The notes beneath the pieces were generated by a model. The model saw only the letters and a list, made by a program, of their open reading frames with translations. It was not told where the DNA came from and searched no databases. From contig CAWCLK010000017.1 of assembly GCA_963796225.1 (NCBI GenBank), positions 26,106 through 90,105 on the forward strand: a DNA stretch of 64,000 bases, read 5' to 3'. Below are positions 20,725 to 28,896 of the stretch, piece by piece; within the stretch, counting starts at the first letter, position 1; each line of letters begins with the position of its first letter. Origin of the DNA: CAWCLK01 sp963796225 (GTDB lineage: Bacteria > Actinomycetota > Nitriliruptoria > Nitriliruptorales > Nitriliruptoraceae). The position numbers and the translations under genes were made by a program.

Positions 20725-21327
20725 GGCCGACGGCGCACCGGGCGCCGTCCCCGTCGTGCGGAGGGTCCGTCGGGCGTCATCAGGTCGTGCGCGAACGGGA
20801 TCATGCCCGCGACCAGCACGAGGTCCCCGACGGACACGATCAGGTCGATCGGCGGCAACGGGATCACGTCCGCCAGCCACGGCAGCGCCGTCGCGGCCGT
20901 CATCATGTGGTGCTTGCCCGCGAGCACGGCCCCGGTCGGATCGCCCCCCAGCGCGCGGATGGCGTCGGGGCTGACCGGCATGCCACCGTTCGCCAGGATC
21001 ACCAGGACGTTGAAGGTGAACCCCAGCCCGATCAGGAGCATGCCCGGCGCGGTACCAGTTGCGGATGCAGAAGCCCAGGACCGCGGCCTCCGAGACCAGC
21101 AGCAGGGCCACGGTCCCGGCGTCCCCGACCACGCCCCGTTCCGCGAGGGCGTCCAGCAGCGTCTGCAGCACGAGTCCGCCCACGAGGACCGGGAGCCAGT
21201 GCAGCTCGTTGCGGGCGGCGTGGGCCAGCCGTCCTCCGCGCAGCAGGGAGACGCCCACGGCGAGGACCACACCGATGAGGGGCAGGGCCACGCGGCGCCT
21301 CTCGTGACGTGGGCCGGACGGACGCAT
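20697..21327 (-). CDS. DUF5317 family membrane protein (one frame break)
   Basis: About 209 residues after removing one extra base at 21043-21045. Predicted helices include LPLIGVVLAVGVSLLRGG and MLLIGLGFTFNVLVILANGGMPVSP, the latter with the NGGMPV motif typical of DUF5317, then HHMMTAATALPWLADVIPLP. The GTG at 21291 is an alternative start. It converges on the HD gene with a 28-base overlap. DUF5317 proteins are of unknown function but tend to occur near HD-GYP genes. Confidence 0.75.
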
Positions 21328-21388
21328 GGTGCCATCCCGTGCCCGCCCCGGGTCGGACCTCACCCCGAGGGGCGACAGCCGAGACGAT

Positions 21389-21394
21389 TAGGCT
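21389..21394 (+). promoter_or_regulatory. -10 element upstream of enoyl-CoA hydratase
   Basis: TAGGCT 44 bases before the GTG. Confidence 0.3.
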
Positions 21395-21438
21395 TCGATC
21401 GTTCCCCGAGCGACCCGACGGATCCGAGGAGTCACCGC

Positions 21439-22218
21439 GTGGATGTCGTCCGCACCGAGGCCCGTGACGGGGTGCTCACCGTCACCATCAACCGGCCCGA
21501 CCAGCGCAACGCGCTCGACGGCGAGGTGCTGACGGGGCTCGTGACCACGTTCCGCGAGGCGGACGCCGACGACACGGTCCGGGCGGTCGTGCTGACCGGT
21601 GCAGGTGACAGGGCGTTCTGCGCCGGAGCGGACCTGGCGGGCTCGTTCGACCAGGAGGCCTCGATCCGCGACCAGCACGAGGGCCGCGGACTGCTGCGCG
21701 ACCTGTTCGCCAGCACGGAGGCCCTCGGCAAGCCCCTCGTGGGACGCATCAACGGCCATGCCCTCGCCGGCGGCCTCGGGGTCGCCCTGGCCTGCGACGT
21801 GCTCGTGGCGGCCGACGACGCGACCTTCGGGACCCCCGAGGTGCGGGTCGGGCTGTGGCCCTACATGATCTCCGCGCTGATCGTCGAGCACCTCGGCCCC
21901 AAGCGAGCCATGGAGCTGATGCTGACCGGCCGTCGCCTCGGGGCCGACGAGGCGCGAGCCTGGGGTCTGGTCAACGTCGTGGTGCCGCGTGCCGAGCTCG
22001 ATGACGCGGTGGCCACGATGACGGACCAGCTCGTCGCCGCCGCGCCCCTGGCGGTGCGGTGGGGCAAGCAGGCCACGGCGGCGGCTCGCGACATGCCGCG
22101 GCAGGCCGCGTTGGCCCACCTGCACACGATGCTCGACCTCAACGCCCAGACCGAGGACGTCGTCGAGGGCATCCAGGCGTTCTTCGCCAAGCGCGACCCG
22201 CAGTGGAAGGGGCGCTGA
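21439..22218 (+). CDS. Enoyl-CoA hydratase/isomerase family protein
   Basis: 259 residues, crotonase fold. The N-terminal INRPDQRNALDGE, the oxyanion-hole segment FCAGADLAGS and GHALAGGLGVALACDV near 105-120, and the glutamate-bearing strand TPEVRVGLWP are present. The C-terminal helix AQTEDVVEGIQAFFAKRDPQWKGR is family-typical. It adds water to or isomerises acyl-CoAs; the substrate is not evident. A monocistronic gene. Confidence 0.9.
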   Translation: MDVVRTEARDGVLTVTINRPDQRNALDGEVLTGLVTTFREADADDTVRAVVLTGAGDRAFCAGADLAGSFDQEASIRDQHEGRGLLRDLFASTEALGKPLVGRINGHALAGGLGVALACDVLVAADDATFGTPEVRVGLWPYMISALIVEHLGPKRAMELMLTGRRLGADEARAWGLVNVVVPRAELDDAVATMTDQLVAAAPLAVRWGKQATAAARDMPRQAALAHLHTMLDLNAQTEDVVEGIQAFFAKRDPQWKGR

Positions 22219-22257
22219 CCCGACCATCGGCGCCGTCGACCGACGACGGCCGAACGG

Positions 22258-22263
22258 TAGGCT
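22258..22263 (+). promoter_or_regulatory. -10 element of leaderless gene
   Basis: TAGGCT followed by seven bases and ATG at 22271. Initiation would fall on the start codon, giving a leaderless message. Confidence 0.5.
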
Positions 22264-22270
22264 CCTGCCC

Positions 22271-22663
22271 ATGAGCGAGCAGCGAGGCAAGCCGGGCGGC
22301 AACCGCGGTGGCGGGGGCGGGTCCGACCGTGGACGCGGGGCGGGCGGCGCCAAGGGTGGCGGACGCTCCGGCGGCAAGGGCGGCGGCGCCAAGGGTGGCA
22401 AGGGCAACCGCCGCGTCGACCCGAACGACACCGTGGCGCAGCTCGCCGGCCCGCTGCGCAAGGTCCTGGACCGGCTGCCCGAGACCCAGCGTCGCGTCCT
22501 CGAGCTCCGCATGGGCCTGGTCGACGGGCACCCGAAGAACCTCACCGAGACCGCCGAGGCCATGGGCATGACCATGCACGAGGCCAAGCAGGTCGAACAG
22601 CGGGCGTTCGAGCACATCCGCGAGGCCGTCCCCCTGGACCGGCTGCAGAAGCTGCTCAAGTAG
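22271..22663 (+). CDS. Small Gly-rich protein with sigma-70 region 4-like domain
   Basis: 130 residues. The first 48 residues are Gly/Lys/Arg-rich and likely disordered. Residues 55-128 resemble RpoD region 4: LPETQRRVLELRMGLVDGHPKNLTETAEAMGMTMHEAKQVEQRAFEHIRE, where the helix-turn-helix positions match the -35-binding motif. No region 2 is present, so it cannot act as a sigma factor alone. It could bind DNA near -35 or contact RNA polymerase. The ATG is supported by the adjoining -10 element. Confidence 0.75.
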   Translation: MSEQRGKPGGNRGGGGGSDRGRGAGGAKGGGRSGGKGGGAKGGKGNRRVDPNDTVAQLAGPLRKVLDRLPETQRRVLELRMGLVDGHPKNLTETAEAMGMTMHEAKQVEQRAFEHIREAVPLDRLQKLLK

Positions 22664-22701
22664 CGTCCCCCCGAAGCCACCACTGACGAAGGGCGCGAGC
22701 A

Positions 22702-24141
22702 GTGTCGTCGCTTGCCGAGCTCGTGGAGGAGCGCGTCGGACTCTCCGACGCCGCCGTCGACCACCTGCAGGCCGTGGTCGGGGACTGGCAGATCCTGGCG
22801 GACCTGTCCTTCGCCGACCTGCTGATGTTCTGCCGCGACGAGGTGACCAACCAGCTGGTCGTCGTCGCGCAGATGCGCCCCTACACGGCCCAGACCGTCT
22901 ACCAGGAGGACCTGGTCGGGCAGGCGTTCCCGCCGGACGACCGCCCCAACGTGCAACGGGCCTTCCGCGAGCACCGGATCATCCGCGACGGCGAGCCGGA
23001 CTGGTCCACCGGCGTCCCGGTGCGCGAGGAGGCCATCCCGATCTCCTTCGACGGCGAGGTCGTCGCCGTCGTGACGCGCGAGGCCAACCTGTCGATGGTC
23101 CGCGCCCCGTCCCAGCTCGAGCTGACCTACCTCCAGACCGCCGACGAGCTCTCCGCGATGCTGTCCGAGGGGGCCTTCCCCTTCCCGGACGAGGATCCCG
23201 AGCGCGAGCTCGCCCCCCGGGTCGGGGACGGGCTGCTGCGGCTGGACCCCGAGGGCGTGGTCATCTACGCCAGCCCGAACGCCATCTCCGCCTACCGCCG
23301 GCTGGGCGTCAACGACCACGTCGTCGGCTCCAACCTGGCGGCCTTCGACCTCGACGACGTCGCCGTGCTCGAAGCCCTGGCGGACGGCGAACCACTCGAG
23401 TCCGAGGTCGAGGCGCGGGGCGCGGTCGTGCTGCGCCGCCTGCTGCCGCTCACCCGTGACCACGAGGTCCTCGGTGGCCTCATGCTCGTGCGCGAGGTCA
23501 CCGAGCTGCGGCGCCACGAACGGCTGCTGCTCTACAAGGACGCGACGATCCGGGAGATCCACCACCGGGTCAAGAACAACCTGCAGACGGTGGCGTCGCT
23601 GCTGCGCCTGCAGTCACGCCGGCTGTCCTCCGAGGAGGCCCGCCAGGCGCTGGGCGAGTCCGTGCGACGCATCTCCTCCATCGCCCTGGTGCACGAGACG
23701 CTGTCCCAGGACTCTCGCCAGCGGGTGTCGTTCGACAAGGTCGCGTCGCGGCTCGCGGCGATGCTCACCACCGGCCTGACCGACCCCGAGCACCCCATCC
23801 AGGTCGACATCGAGGGGGCGGCGGGCGAGCTGCCGGCCGAGGTGGCCACGCCGCTGGCGCTCGTGCTGTCCGAGCTGCTGCAGAACGCCGTCGAGCACGC
23901 GTTTCCGGGGCGGGGCGGCGCGGTCACCGTGCTGCTCGACCGCAAGGCGGCGAGGTTGCGCCTCGAGGTCGTCGACGACGGCATCGGCGTGCCCGACGAC
24001 TGGACCCTCGACGGCTCGGCCAATCTCGGGCTGCGCATCGCGTCGACCCTGGTCGAGTCCGAGCTCAACGGTCAGCTCGAGGTCGGCCAGCGTGACGGCG
24101 GCGGGACGCGCTGCGTCGCCGACCTGCCCCTGCCCCGCTGA
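22702..24141 (+). CDS. pdtaS: Sensor histidine kinase, PdtaS type
   Basis: 479 residues, no transmembrane helix. The N-terminal GAF-like region (about 1-150) and a PAS-like domain (180-270) precede a HisKA_2 dimerisation segment with phospho-acceptor His in REIHHRVKNNLQTVASLLRLQSRR, then an HATPase domain with SELLQNAVEHAF and VVDDGIGVPDD, and a degenerate G2 box. This is the order in mycobacterial PdtaS, which phosphorylates the ANTAR antiterminator PdtaR. No ANTAR gene is in this window. Starts with GTG after GGGCGCGAGCA. Confidence 0.93.
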   Translation: MSSLAELVEERVGLSDAAVDHLQAVVGDWQILADLSFADLLMFCRDEVTNQLVVVAQMRPYTAQTVYQEDLVGQAFPPDDRPNVQRAFREHRIIRDGEPDWSTGVPVREEAIPISFDGEVVAVVTREANLSMVRAPSQLELTYLQTADELSAMLSEGAFPFPDEDPERELAPRVGDGLLRLDPEGVVIYASPNAISAYRRLGVNDHVVGSNLAAFDLDDVAVLEALADGEPLESEVEARGAVVLRRLLPLTRDHEVLGGLMLVREVTELRRHERLLLYKDATIREIHHRVKNNLQTVASLLRLQSRRLSSEEARQALGESVRRISSIALVHETLSQDSRQRVSFDKVASRLAAMLTTGLTDPEHPIQVDIEGAAGELPAEVATPLALVLSELLQNAVEHAFPGRGGAVTVLLDRKAARLRLEVVDDGIGVPDDWTLDGSANLGLRIASTLVESELNGQLEVGQRDGGGTRCVADLPLPR

Positions 24142-24159
24142 CGGCGGGCAGGCAGCGGA

Positions 24160-24462
24160 TCAGCCCTCGCCGGGCAGGCCGCCCGACGGGGTGACCCCGG
24201 TCGATTCGGTCGGGGCGAAGCCGGGGTCCAGCGCCGGGTCGAAGGTCTGGCCCGCCGTCATGACGCGGAAGACCCCGAAGGCCACGGCGAGCAGCACCAC
24301 GAGGGCGAGCAGCGTGGCCAGCAACCGCCGGTGGCGCCCCGGCACCGAGGGTTCCTCGGGCAGGGCGAGCCCGGGGACGTAGACCTCGTCGGCAGTCCGG
24401 GAGGGCGCGGTGGGCTCGGGGTCGACCCCGGGCGGTGTGGTCAGCCGCGTCCGTGTCCGCAC
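24160..24462 (-). CDS. Small single-pass membrane protein
   Basis: 100 residues. A 45-residue Pro/Thr-rich cytoplasmic part precedes a single helix (LLATLLALVVLLAVAFGVFRVM), then a short Pro/Gly-rich outer tail. No known family. It lies 7 bases after the whiB-like gene on the same strand, so they are probably cotranscribed. Confidence 0.7.
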   Translation of the reverse strand: MRTRTRLTTPPGVDPEPTAPSRTADEVYVPGLALPEEPSVPGRHRRLLATLLALVVLLAVAFGVFRVMTAGQTFDPALDPGFAPTESTGVTPSGGLPGEG

Positions 24463-24469
24463 GGGCTCG

Positions 24470-24721
24470 TCAGGACGCGATGCGGCGGCGACGCTGACGG
24501 GCGCGCTTGAGGGTGCGGCGCTCGTCCTCGGTCAGGCCGCCCCAGACACCGGCGTCCTGGTTGGTCGCGATGGCGAACTCCAGGCACTCCTCGCGGGCGT
24601 CGCACCGCATGCAGATGCGCTTGGCGGCGTCCGCCTGTTCGACGGCCGGGCCGGTCGTCCCGATCGGGAAGAAGAGTTCAGGGTCCTCGTCGACGCAGGC
24701 AGCGTTGCTCCGCCAGTCCAT
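24470..24721 (-). CDS. whiB1: WhiB-family iron-sulfur regulator (WhiB1-like)
   Basis: 83 residues. Four Cys for a [4Fe-4S] cluster: NAACVDEDPELFFP, then CMRCDAREECLEFA, the DxxCxxC and following Cys. The GVWGG turn and the basic RTLKRARQRRRRIAS tail follow. Its short length and the pairing with a PdtaS gene suit WhiB1, an NO-responsive, sigma-A-binding regulator in mycobacteria. Its promoter region is described separately. Confidence 0.93.
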   Translation of the reverse strand: MDWRSNAACVDEDPELFFPIGTTGPAVEQADAAKRICMRCDAREECLEFAIATNQDAGVWGGLTEDERRTLKRARQRRRRIAS

Positions 24722-25052
24722 GGGGCACCTCGTGGGGTCGTTGCAGGCAGTGGGAGGGACACGACAGGAGTCGGTCCGGGCAGGACCGTCCGACGGTGCG
24801 GCGCACTCAGGGGCACGGGAGCGCCATCCGACCGGGGAGCGCGGGAGCTCGGTGGCCGGGAGGAGTTCGCGGCGTACGGACGGTTGTGAAAGATCTCACG
24901 AACTTGACGGCAGAGTAACGAGCCCGTCATGTGCTGACAAGAGTTCGCACCTGATTTGTGGCGGCTGCGTGTCGTTCGTGCATGGTTCAACGAAGCACGC
25001 CCGGTGAGCGCTCGCAGGCCAGCAAGCACGTGCGTGCATCGCACACCGAGGG
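24722..25052 (-). other. whiB upstream region without gene
   Basis: 331 bases free of credible genes. It contains a well-formed leftward promoter and a CRP-like palindrome, with about 185 bases of transcribed leader ahead of whiB. The start is preceded by ACGAGGTG. Confidence 0.5.
24885..24940 (-). promoter_or_regulatory. whiB promoter with overlapping CRP-like site
   Basis: On the minus strand TTGTCA (24935-24940), 17-base spacer, TACTCT (24912-24917). Just past the predicted start is TGTGA-N6-TCACG at 24885-24900, one base away from the CRP consensus TGTGA-N6-TCACA. Mycobacterial whiB1 is known to be controlled by CRP. A site downstream of +1 would favour repression. Confidence 0.6.
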
Positions 25053-25961
25053 TCAGGCGAGCACGGCCAGGGCACGCCGCACGGAGGTGAAGTGGACGCT
25101 GCGGTGCTCTCCGGCGTAGTCGCCGTCCACCATCAGCGGGAGCGGATGCGGGGCGGAGAGCGAGAACCCCGGCAGGTCGTGCCAGTGGTGGACGTGCCGC
25201 CGGTCGACGTGCGTGCCGCCGTTGAACACGCGTCCGAGGATCGCCAGGAGGGCGGGGGTGCGGACGCGGTCGATGGCCATCAGGTCCAGACCGGCGTCGA
25301 AGTCCGCCTGCGGCGTGACCCGCATGGGACGCTCGCCGAGGAAGGTGTACGGGTCGGCGTTGCCGATCATCGCGATGCCGAACGGCCCCTGCCACGAGCC
25401 GTCGTCGAGCTCGGCCTGGATCGAGGGCCGGTGCACGTCCGCGTCCGTGAACCAGGCACGGGTCGCCAGGGCGACGAAGGCCATCTGGCGCAGTCGGCGC
25501 TTGAGCGCCGCGTTCTGCTCCACCAGCCGGACCACGGCGGCGTCGAAGCCGTAGCCCGCGTTGAAGCCGAAGTAGCGGTCGCCGGCCCGCCCGAGCGAGA
25601 CCCGCCGACGCCGGCCCGCCCGCAGGTGCTCGAGGGCGATGGAGGTCGCGGCGATCGGGTCGTTGGGAAGCCCCAGCGCCCGCGCGAAGACGTTGGCGCC
25701 CCCGCCGGGGATCACGCCCATCGCCACGTCGGTGCCCGCCAGCGACTGGATGACCTCGTTGGCCGTCCCGTCACCGCCCAGGGCGAAGACGGCGTCGAGG
25801 CCCTCGTGGACCGCACCGGCGGCGATGAGCGTGGCGTGGCCGCGCTGCTTGGTCGGGGCGACCTCGAGGTCGGTCTCCGAGCCCAGCGCGGACGCGATCA
25901 CGTCACGGACGCGGTCGTCGGTGGTGGTGGCGTTCGGGTTGAACACCAGCAGGGCTCGCAC
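25053..25961 (-). CDS. Diacylglycerol kinase-family lipid kinase
   Basis: 302 residues from GTG. DAGK catalytic signature: LLVFNPNATTTD at the start, then ALGGDGTANEVIQSLAGT (GGDGT loop, about 65-80) and GVIPGGGANVFARALGLP. YFGFNAGYGFDAAVV and the C-terminal LMVDGDYAG are conserved in YegS/DgkB proteins. It phosphorylates a lipid such as diacylglycerol or sphingosine-like compounds. The gene precedes whiB on the same strand with a 331-base gap. Confidence 0.9.
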   Translation of the reverse strand: MRALLVFNPNATTTDDRVRDVIASALGSETDLEVAPTKQRGHATLIAAGAVHEGLDAVFALGGDGTANEVIQSLAGTDVAMGVIPGGGANVFARALGLPNDPIAATSIALEHLRAGRRRRVSLGRAGDRYFGFNAGYGFDAAVVRLVEQNAALKRRLRQMAFVALATRAWFTDADVHRPSIQAELDDGSWQGPFGIAMIGNADPYTFLGERPMRVTPQADFDAGLDLMAIDRVRTPALLAILGRVFNGGTHVDRRHVHHWHDLPGFSLSAPHPLPLMVDGDYAGEHRSVHFTSVRRALAVLA

Positions 25962-26067
25962 GGGAGGGCTCGCGGGGGCTCGGGACGAGCCGTGACGGTA
26001 GGGGGAAGGAGCGGGGCGGGGCGACGGCGAACCTTGCTCATACCACCCGGTACCTGGGAGCGAGACC

Positions 26068-27738
26068 GTGCCACGGATCCGACTGCTGCTGTGCGCCCTG
26101 CTGCTGATCACGGCCCTGCCCGCCGCCTCCGCGGCGGCCGCCGAGCCGACGATCACCGACGGGACCACCACGTCCTTCGACGGGACGACCATCGCCTGGA
26201 CCCTGTTCCAGCCCGCGGGTGCGTCCGCGGACGCGCCCGTGCCGATGGTGCTGCACTCGCACGGCTGGGGCGGCTCACGCAGCACGTCCGGTTTCGGCGA
26301 CTGGCTCGACCAGGGCTTCGGCGTCCTGTCCTTCGACCAGCGCGGCTTCGGCGAGTCCGGAGGGCAGGCCAACGTCCAGGACCCCGAGTTCGAGGCGAAG
26401 GACGTGCAGAAGCTGATCGACGAGGTGGTCCTGGGCGAGGACTGGGTCGCCCGCGACGCTGACGACCCGACCGACCCGGTGCTGTTCGCCATCGGTGGGA
26501 GCTACGGCGGTGGCTACCAGTGGGTGACCGCGCTCAGCGAGGCAGCGGCGAACGGCGGCGACACGCGGTTCGACGCGCTGGCCCCGGAGATCTCCTGGTT
26601 CGACCTGACCGACTCGCTGGCCCCGTCCGGGGTGGTCCGCACGGCGTGGGTGCTGCTGCTGTACGCGGCGGGGGCGCAGGCACTGCCGACCTACGTGCAC
26701 CAGGCCTTCGCGTACGGCGCCACCACCGGGCAGTGGCCCGACGGCACCGTCCCCGAGCCCCTCATGCCGAACATGCAGGCGGAGTTCTTCGAGCACGGGC
26801 CCTCCGGCTTCGTCGCCAGGGGGATCCAGCTCGACATCCCGGTGCTGATCCGCCAGGGCCACACCGACACGCTGTTCAACCTCAACCAGGGACTGCACAA
26901 CCTCGAGCGGACGCTCACCGACGACGCCCGCGAGGAGAGCCTCTTCGTCGGCTACAACGGCGGGCACGTGCTGCCGGCCGTCCTGCCCGCCGGCACCGGC
27001 GGCGACGGCGACCCCTGCTCGGCCGAGTCCGCCTCCGGCGACTTCGCCCAGCTGACCCGCGACTTCTTCCGCGAGGTGGTCGAGGGCGGCGACACCACCG
27101 CCCTGCTGCCCACCCAGCTCAACTTCGCCACCGCGGAGGGCCGGTGCCTGCACGTGGAGGCGCTCGAGGACCAGCGAGTCGGCGTCGACGGACCGGTCGG
27201 GTCCACCACGGGCGTCGGGGCGCCGCAGTACGTCCCGGTCGCCGAGGGCCCCATCACCGTGGCCGGGATCCCCACGCTGGACGCGACCGTGACCAGCGTC
27301 GGCGCGGACCAGCGCCTGCTCGCCGGTCTGGCCGTCGGGACGTCCAGCCAGGACGCGGCGGTCGTCGGTGGCCAGTTCCTGCCGATCCGCGAGCTGCTGC
27401 CGGTCGTCGGCGAGCCCCGGACCGACATCGAGCTGCCCGCCGTGGCCGTCGAGGTGCCCGAGGGACAGACCCTGTTCCTCGCCGTCTCGCCCGTGGTCGA
27501 CACCTACGTCGGGCACGGCTCGATCCGCTCGCCGGGCGCGATCCTGCTCGAGGACGTGCAGCTCGACCTGCCCACCCCGGTGCCGGCCGGCACGGACGAC
27601 GGCGGCGACGGCCGGCCCGGCAACGGGCGTCCGGACGGTGCCGGCCCGCCGGACCACGCCGGCGGTCCGGGGGGCAAGGGGAGTGGCCCGGTCGGCGACG
27701 GGGCGTGGTGGCACGCGCAGATCCCCGAGTTCGCCTGA
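26068..27738 (+). CDS. Secreted CocE/NonD-family alpha/beta hydrolase
   Basis: 556 residues. A signal peptide (RIRLLLCALLLITALPAASAAAA) points to export. The hydrolase core has HSHGWGGSR and the nucleophile elbow GGSYGGGYQ with Ser near 151, a DTLFNLNQG region for the acid and YNGGHVLP for the His. The C-terminal domain is beta-rich, as in X-Pro dipeptidyl peptidases and cocaine esterases, followed by a Gly/Pro/Asp-rich tail of about 50. Substrate may be an ester or a Pro-peptide. GTG start. Confidence 0.88.
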   Translation: MPRIRLLLCALLLITALPAASAAAAEPTITDGTTTSFDGTTIAWTLFQPAGASADAPVPMVLHSHGWGGSRSTSGFGDWLDQGFGVLSFDQRGFGESGGQANVQDPEFEAKDVQKLIDEVVLGEDWVARDADDPTDPVLFAIGGSYGGGYQWVTALSEAAANGGDTRFDALAPEISWFDLTDSLAPSGVVRTAWVLLLYAAGAQALPTYVHQAFAYGATTGQWPDGTVPEPLMPNMQAEFFEHGPSGFVARGIQLDIPVLIRQGHTDTLFNLNQGLHNLERTLTDDAREESLFVGYNGGHVLPAVLPAGTGGDGDPCSAESASGDFAQLTRDFFREVVEGGDTTALLPTQLNFATAEGRCLHVEALEDQRVGVDGPVGSTTGVGAPQYVPVAEGPITVAGIPTLDATVTSVGADQRLLAGLAVGTSSQDAAVVGGQFLPIRELLPVVGEPRTDIELPAVAVEVPEGQTLFLAVSPVVDTYVGHGSIRSPGAILLEDVQLDLPTPVPAGTDDGGDGRPGNGRPDGAGPPDHAGGPGGKGSGPVGDGAWWHAQIPEFA

Positions 27739-27750
27739 GGGCGCGTCCGG

Positions 27751-28896
27751 TCAGCCCAGCGCCTGGTCGAGGTCGGCCACCAGGTCCTCGACGTCCTCGA
27801 TCCCGACGGAGATCCGGAGCAGGTCCGCGGGCACCTCGAGCTCGGTGCCCGCGACCGACGCGTGCGTCATGATCCCGGGGTGCTCGATGAGGCTCTCCAC
27901 GCCGCCCAGCGACTCGGCGAGGAAGAACAGCCGGGTCCGGGCGGCGACCTCCAGGGCGCGTTCGGGCCCGCCGTCGACGCGGAACGACACCATCCCGCCG
28001 AAGCCCGCCATCTGCCGGGCGGCGAGCTCGTGCTGGGGGTGGCTGGGCAGGCCCGGGTAGCGCACGTCGACGACGGCGGGGTGGTCCGCGAGCATCTCGG
28101 CGACGGCCTGGGCGTTGGCGCAGTGTTGCCGCATCCGCAGCTCGAGCGTCTTGATGCCCCGCAGTGTGAGCCAGGCGTCGAAGGGGCCGGGGACCGCCCC
28201 GACGGCGTTCTGCAGGAACCGCAGCTGCTCGGTCGTGGCGGCGTCGGCGCAGACCGCCCCGCCGACCACGTCCGAGTGCCCGCCGAGGTACTTGGTCGTG
28301 GAGTGCACGACCAGGTCGGCGCCGAGCTCGACGGGGCGTTGCAGCGCCGGCGTGGCGAAGGTGTTGTCGACGACGACGCGGACGCCGGCGGCGTGGGCCA
28401 GCTCGGTGATGGCCGCGATGTCGACGACCTTGAGGAGCGGGTTCGTCGGGGTCTCGATCCACACCAGGCGCGTGCGGTCGGTGATCGCGGCGCGGGTCGC
28501 CTCGAGGTCGGACAGGTCGACCGCGGTGACCGACAGCCCCCATGGCTGGTGCACCCGGCTGACCTGGCGCCACGTCCCGCCGTAGACGTCGTCGGCCATC
28601 ACGACGTGGTCGCCCGGTTCGAGGAGTCGGAAGATCGCGTCCTCGGCCGCCAGGCCGGAGGCGAACGCGGTGCAGGCCTCGGTGCCCTCGAGGCTGGCCA
28701 GGCAGTCCTGCAGCGCGTCGCGGGTCGGGTTGCCGGTGCGGGCGTACTCGTAGCCGCGGTGCTGGCCGACCGCGTCCTGCTGGAAGGTCGAGGTCTGGTA
28801 GATCGGCACCGTCACGGCACCCGTGCGGGGGTCCGGGTCCTGCCCGACGTGGATGGCACGCGTGGCGAAGGCGTCGTCGTGGGTCGGCTCGGTCAT
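27751..28896 (-). CDS. metB: Cystathionine gamma-synthase/lyase family, PLP enzyme
   Basis: 381 residues. Cys/Met metabolism fold: TSTFQQDAVGQHRGYEYARTGNPTRDAL, the substrate loop FASGLAA, the PLP Asp in VVVDNTFATP and the Schiff-base Lys in VVHSTTKYLGGHSD near 201. The C-terminal LAESLGGVESLIEHP is typical. It overlaps cbs by ATGA, so it probably acts as cystathionine gamma-lyase in reverse transsulfuration, although CGS activity is not excluded. Confidence 0.9.
   Translation of the reverse strand: MTEPTHDDAFATRAIHVGQDPDPRTGAVTVPIYQTSTFQQDAVGQHRGYEYARTGNPTRDALQDCLASLEGTEACTAFASGLAAEDAIFRLLEPGDHVVMADDVYGGTWRQVSRVHQPWGLSVTAVDLSDLEATRAAITDRTRLVWIETPTNPLLKVVDIAAITELAHAAGVRVVVDNTFATPALQRPVELGADLVVHSTTKYLGGHSDVVGGAVCADAATTEQLRFLQNAVGAVPGPFDAWLTLRGIKTLELRMRQHCANAQAVAEMLADHPAVVDVRYPGLPSHPQHELAARQMAGFGGMVSFRVDGGPERALEVAARTRLFFLAESLGGVESLIEHPGIMTHASVAGTELEVPADLLRISVGIEDVEDLVADLDQALG

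Noticed and set aside
26275..27714. 479-codon frame antisense to the CocE-type hydrolase
   Set aside because: No recognisable domain and composition typical of complementary strand of GC-rich genes.
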